Positions 7,301 through 7,854 of a DNA stretch of 7,854 bases are shown here, in pieces. This DNA is from Desulfocicer vacuolatum DSM 3385. Lineage in GTDB: Bacteria; Desulfobacterota; Desulfobacteria; Desulfobacterales; SURF-7. How positions within the stretch are numbered: position 1 is the stretch's first letter; each line of letters opens with the position of its first letter. The stretch is from positions 1 through 7,854 of the forward strand of contig CAMBQS010000151.1 in the NCBI GenBank assembly GCA_945870015.1, read 5' to 3'. A program made the position numbers and the translations under genes. The notes beneath the pieces were generated by a model, which saw nothing but the letters and a program-made list of their open reading frames with translations, ran no database searches and was not told the origin of the DNA.

Positions 7301-7854
7301 ATTCTTCCCCCTCCATTTCTCTGCTGCGGTTTTCCGGCAAAGGTGAATGCAAAAACAAAGATGGAAAGCCGGATCACGCTCCGCAATCTCATTTTTCTGA
7401 CACAGATACGGGAAACCTTTGGCCATCTATCTCTGGATGCCTGTGTTGTCAGTTGCGGAACCTGCCGGGAAGCGCTTCTGTATCAGAAGGCGGATGAAAT
7501 TCTTCAGGCAAAGATAATGGATGTGAGCGCCTTTTGCATTCAGAACGGATTTCCACTTCAAGCTGACAGTCGATGGATCTATCACCAACCCTGCCACGAT
7601 TCTTTGGAAGGAAAGGCTGAAGCCTTGTTTTCAACTTATGAGCAACCGAAAATACAGATAACCTCAGAATGCTGTGCTGAGGCCGGCACCATGTCCCTGA
7701 GCAGGCCGGATATTACAGGTGCCATGCGAAACCGGAAGGAGAACTCCCTCCTTTCCATAAAAAAAGATCCCGATCAAAAAATAACGATTTTAACCAACTG
7801 CCCTTCCTGTATTCAAGGCCTTGGAAGACATGCAAAACATCATATCCATCCACG
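4349..7854 (+). CDS. FAD-binding / Fe-S 2-hydroxyacid (D-lactate-type) dehydrogenase, DUF3683-type N-terminus (partial, C-terminus off the right edge)
   Basis: One frame stays open for 1168 codons. It should oxidise a D-2-hydroxyacid such as D-lactate at FAD and pass electrons through Fe-S clusters to a membrane or soluble acceptor; the substrate is inferred. Residues 1-150 match the N-terminus I recall for DUF3683 proteins (REIPYNYTS at 7-15). The FAD-binding domain has PRGAGTGLTGGA at 192-203 and IGGNISENAGG at 272-282. The oxidase C-terminal domain has HMHAGDGNVHV at 641-651, SGEHGIG at 685-691 and NPGKL at 720-724. Two ferredoxin-type 4Fe-4S motifs follow (C763, C766, C769, C773; C825, C828, C831, C835). 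Two cysteine-rich CCG domains close the visible part (PGCG at 958-961, CCG at 992-994, C1036/C1039; C1082, C1108/C1109, C1151/C1154). An in-frame TGA at 4337 makes ATG 4349 the first start; its ribosome site is weak (only GGAA close by). It diverges from the kinase gene. Family lengths of about 1180-1300 residues suggest little is missing. Confidence 0.93.
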   Translation, partial: MFPQKTREIPYNYTSADDAGIIRFLLGKNAWYTLEKIRFQRKTASLVRLIMRFMGDMFILHRNPYVFQNLVENVSLRRNFLHGLSADFERIEQNDSTTEEIRTIIACCKEYLKTLAAELANENRKRHTIKKELGAIIGEENISFDPFALISHVTDATDWRLFLPIAVVWPDKESQVPCLLTAIQNMGLHAIPRGAGTGLTGGAVPVRKNCIMINTEKLNHIIGIEEKAGHNGVRIPLLSLEAGVITGDAMKFAEKENYVFATDPTSAWACTIGGNISENAGGKTAVLWGTAIDNIFSFRIAISDGRLLEIQRISHPLRKILPEDRVQFDVIDTAGGKFLKTISLEGTEIRAKGLGKDITNKALNGLPGIQKEGTDGVITSAKFILHKAYEFKATCCIEFFGQDMDEAGRVILEISRAFINKGEEALMALEHFDEEYVRAIQYKVKAPKSESPKAVLLIDVVGHSAMQLEKGKKQLSGLLEPYTNTFAFFTESKTESERFWQDRKKLGAIAKRTNAFKLNEDIVLPLSALPEFSNFIDRCNIEEERENQQSFAWQVSSYIEEAEPLSDPEWMEAKIPAAKKILRESIEKLALCGKINLQQETHTRKLLKSMMVLFRGYSKVCTEINAIYQDTRSHLIVIATHMHAGDGNVHVNIPVFSNDREMMIRAMETADAVMEKALELNGVVSGEHGIGFTKLKYIDPEQIDRLNQHRKEIDPQGVMNPGKLSDMEVPNLIFAPSFNLLDLEARILHHGSLRDLALKISNCIRCGKCKPDCCVFYPQKNLFFHPRNKNLAIASLIEASLYDAQKFRSTRFEFLKHLSEIADHCTICHKCCKPCPVDIDTGEVSIMERDLLETRRIKHTALITDLTLRYLESRSHTFNAAFRKIIIQLGGSVQRNLANTLSCFPRKEGSHSPVYELLSSPIPPASSKTLWDVFPGCGNSQALLIPAEKAERTVFYFPGCGSERLFSSIGKASVYILLKSNTSVILPPPFLCCGFPAKVNAKTKMESRITLRNLIFLTQIRETFGHLSLDACVVSCGTCREALLYQKADEILQAKIMDVSAFCIQNGFPLQADSRWIYHQPCHDSLEGKAEALFSTYEQPKIQITSECCAEAGTMSLSRPDITGAMRNRKENSLLSIKKDPDQKITILTNCPSCIQGLGRHAKHHIHP

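Overview
The window looks like a piece of a sulfate-reducer-type Desulfobacterota (deltaproteobacterial) chromosome. This is inferred from the moderate GC content and the gene families: a very long FAD/Fe-S 2-hydroxyacid (D-lactate-type) dehydrogenase fused to a DUF3683-like N-terminus, an NtrC-type sigma-54 activator, and a sensor kinase with a nucleotide-binding-like head. I cannot name a genus.

Layout. Four protein genes fill the window. On the minus strand, reading right to left, are a hybrid-fold histidine kinase (4148 to 2709), a sigma-54-dependent response regulator (2719 to 1301, overlapping the kinase by 11 bp and starting at TTG) and, after a 390-bp non-coding gap, a receiver-domain protein (910 to 2, cut by the left edge). 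On the plus strand, diverging from the kinase across a 200-bp spacer, is one large dehydrogenase gene (4349 to the right edge, still open after 1168 codons).

How the parts may work together. The kinase (Rossmann-like N-terminus, PAS, HisKA, HATPase) and the activator (receiver, AAA+, Fis-type HTH) form a complete two-component pair, probably transcribed from a sigma-70-type promoter in the divergent spacer. The 390-bp gap upstream of the receiver protein carries a good match to a -24/-12 sigma-54 promoter, an IHF-like site and three copies of a 19-bp TGTAT-N9-ATACA-like dyad. This is the architecture expected of a target promoter for the activator encoded next door. The receiver protein carries an unusual C-terminal region: three copies of a short motif (consensus xDxPFxxxEVxxxTGxxY) and a four-cysteine cluster, with two copies nearly identical at the DNA level.

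The inferred model is a local circuit in which a cell-state signal (possibly nicotinamide nucleotide or redox) is read by the kinase and drives sigma-54 transcription of a second receiver protein, next to a dehydrogenase that feeds electrons from a 2-hydroxyacid into the cell. The sequence does not show a sigma-54 site in front of the dehydrogenase, so its control by this pair is only suggested by proximity.
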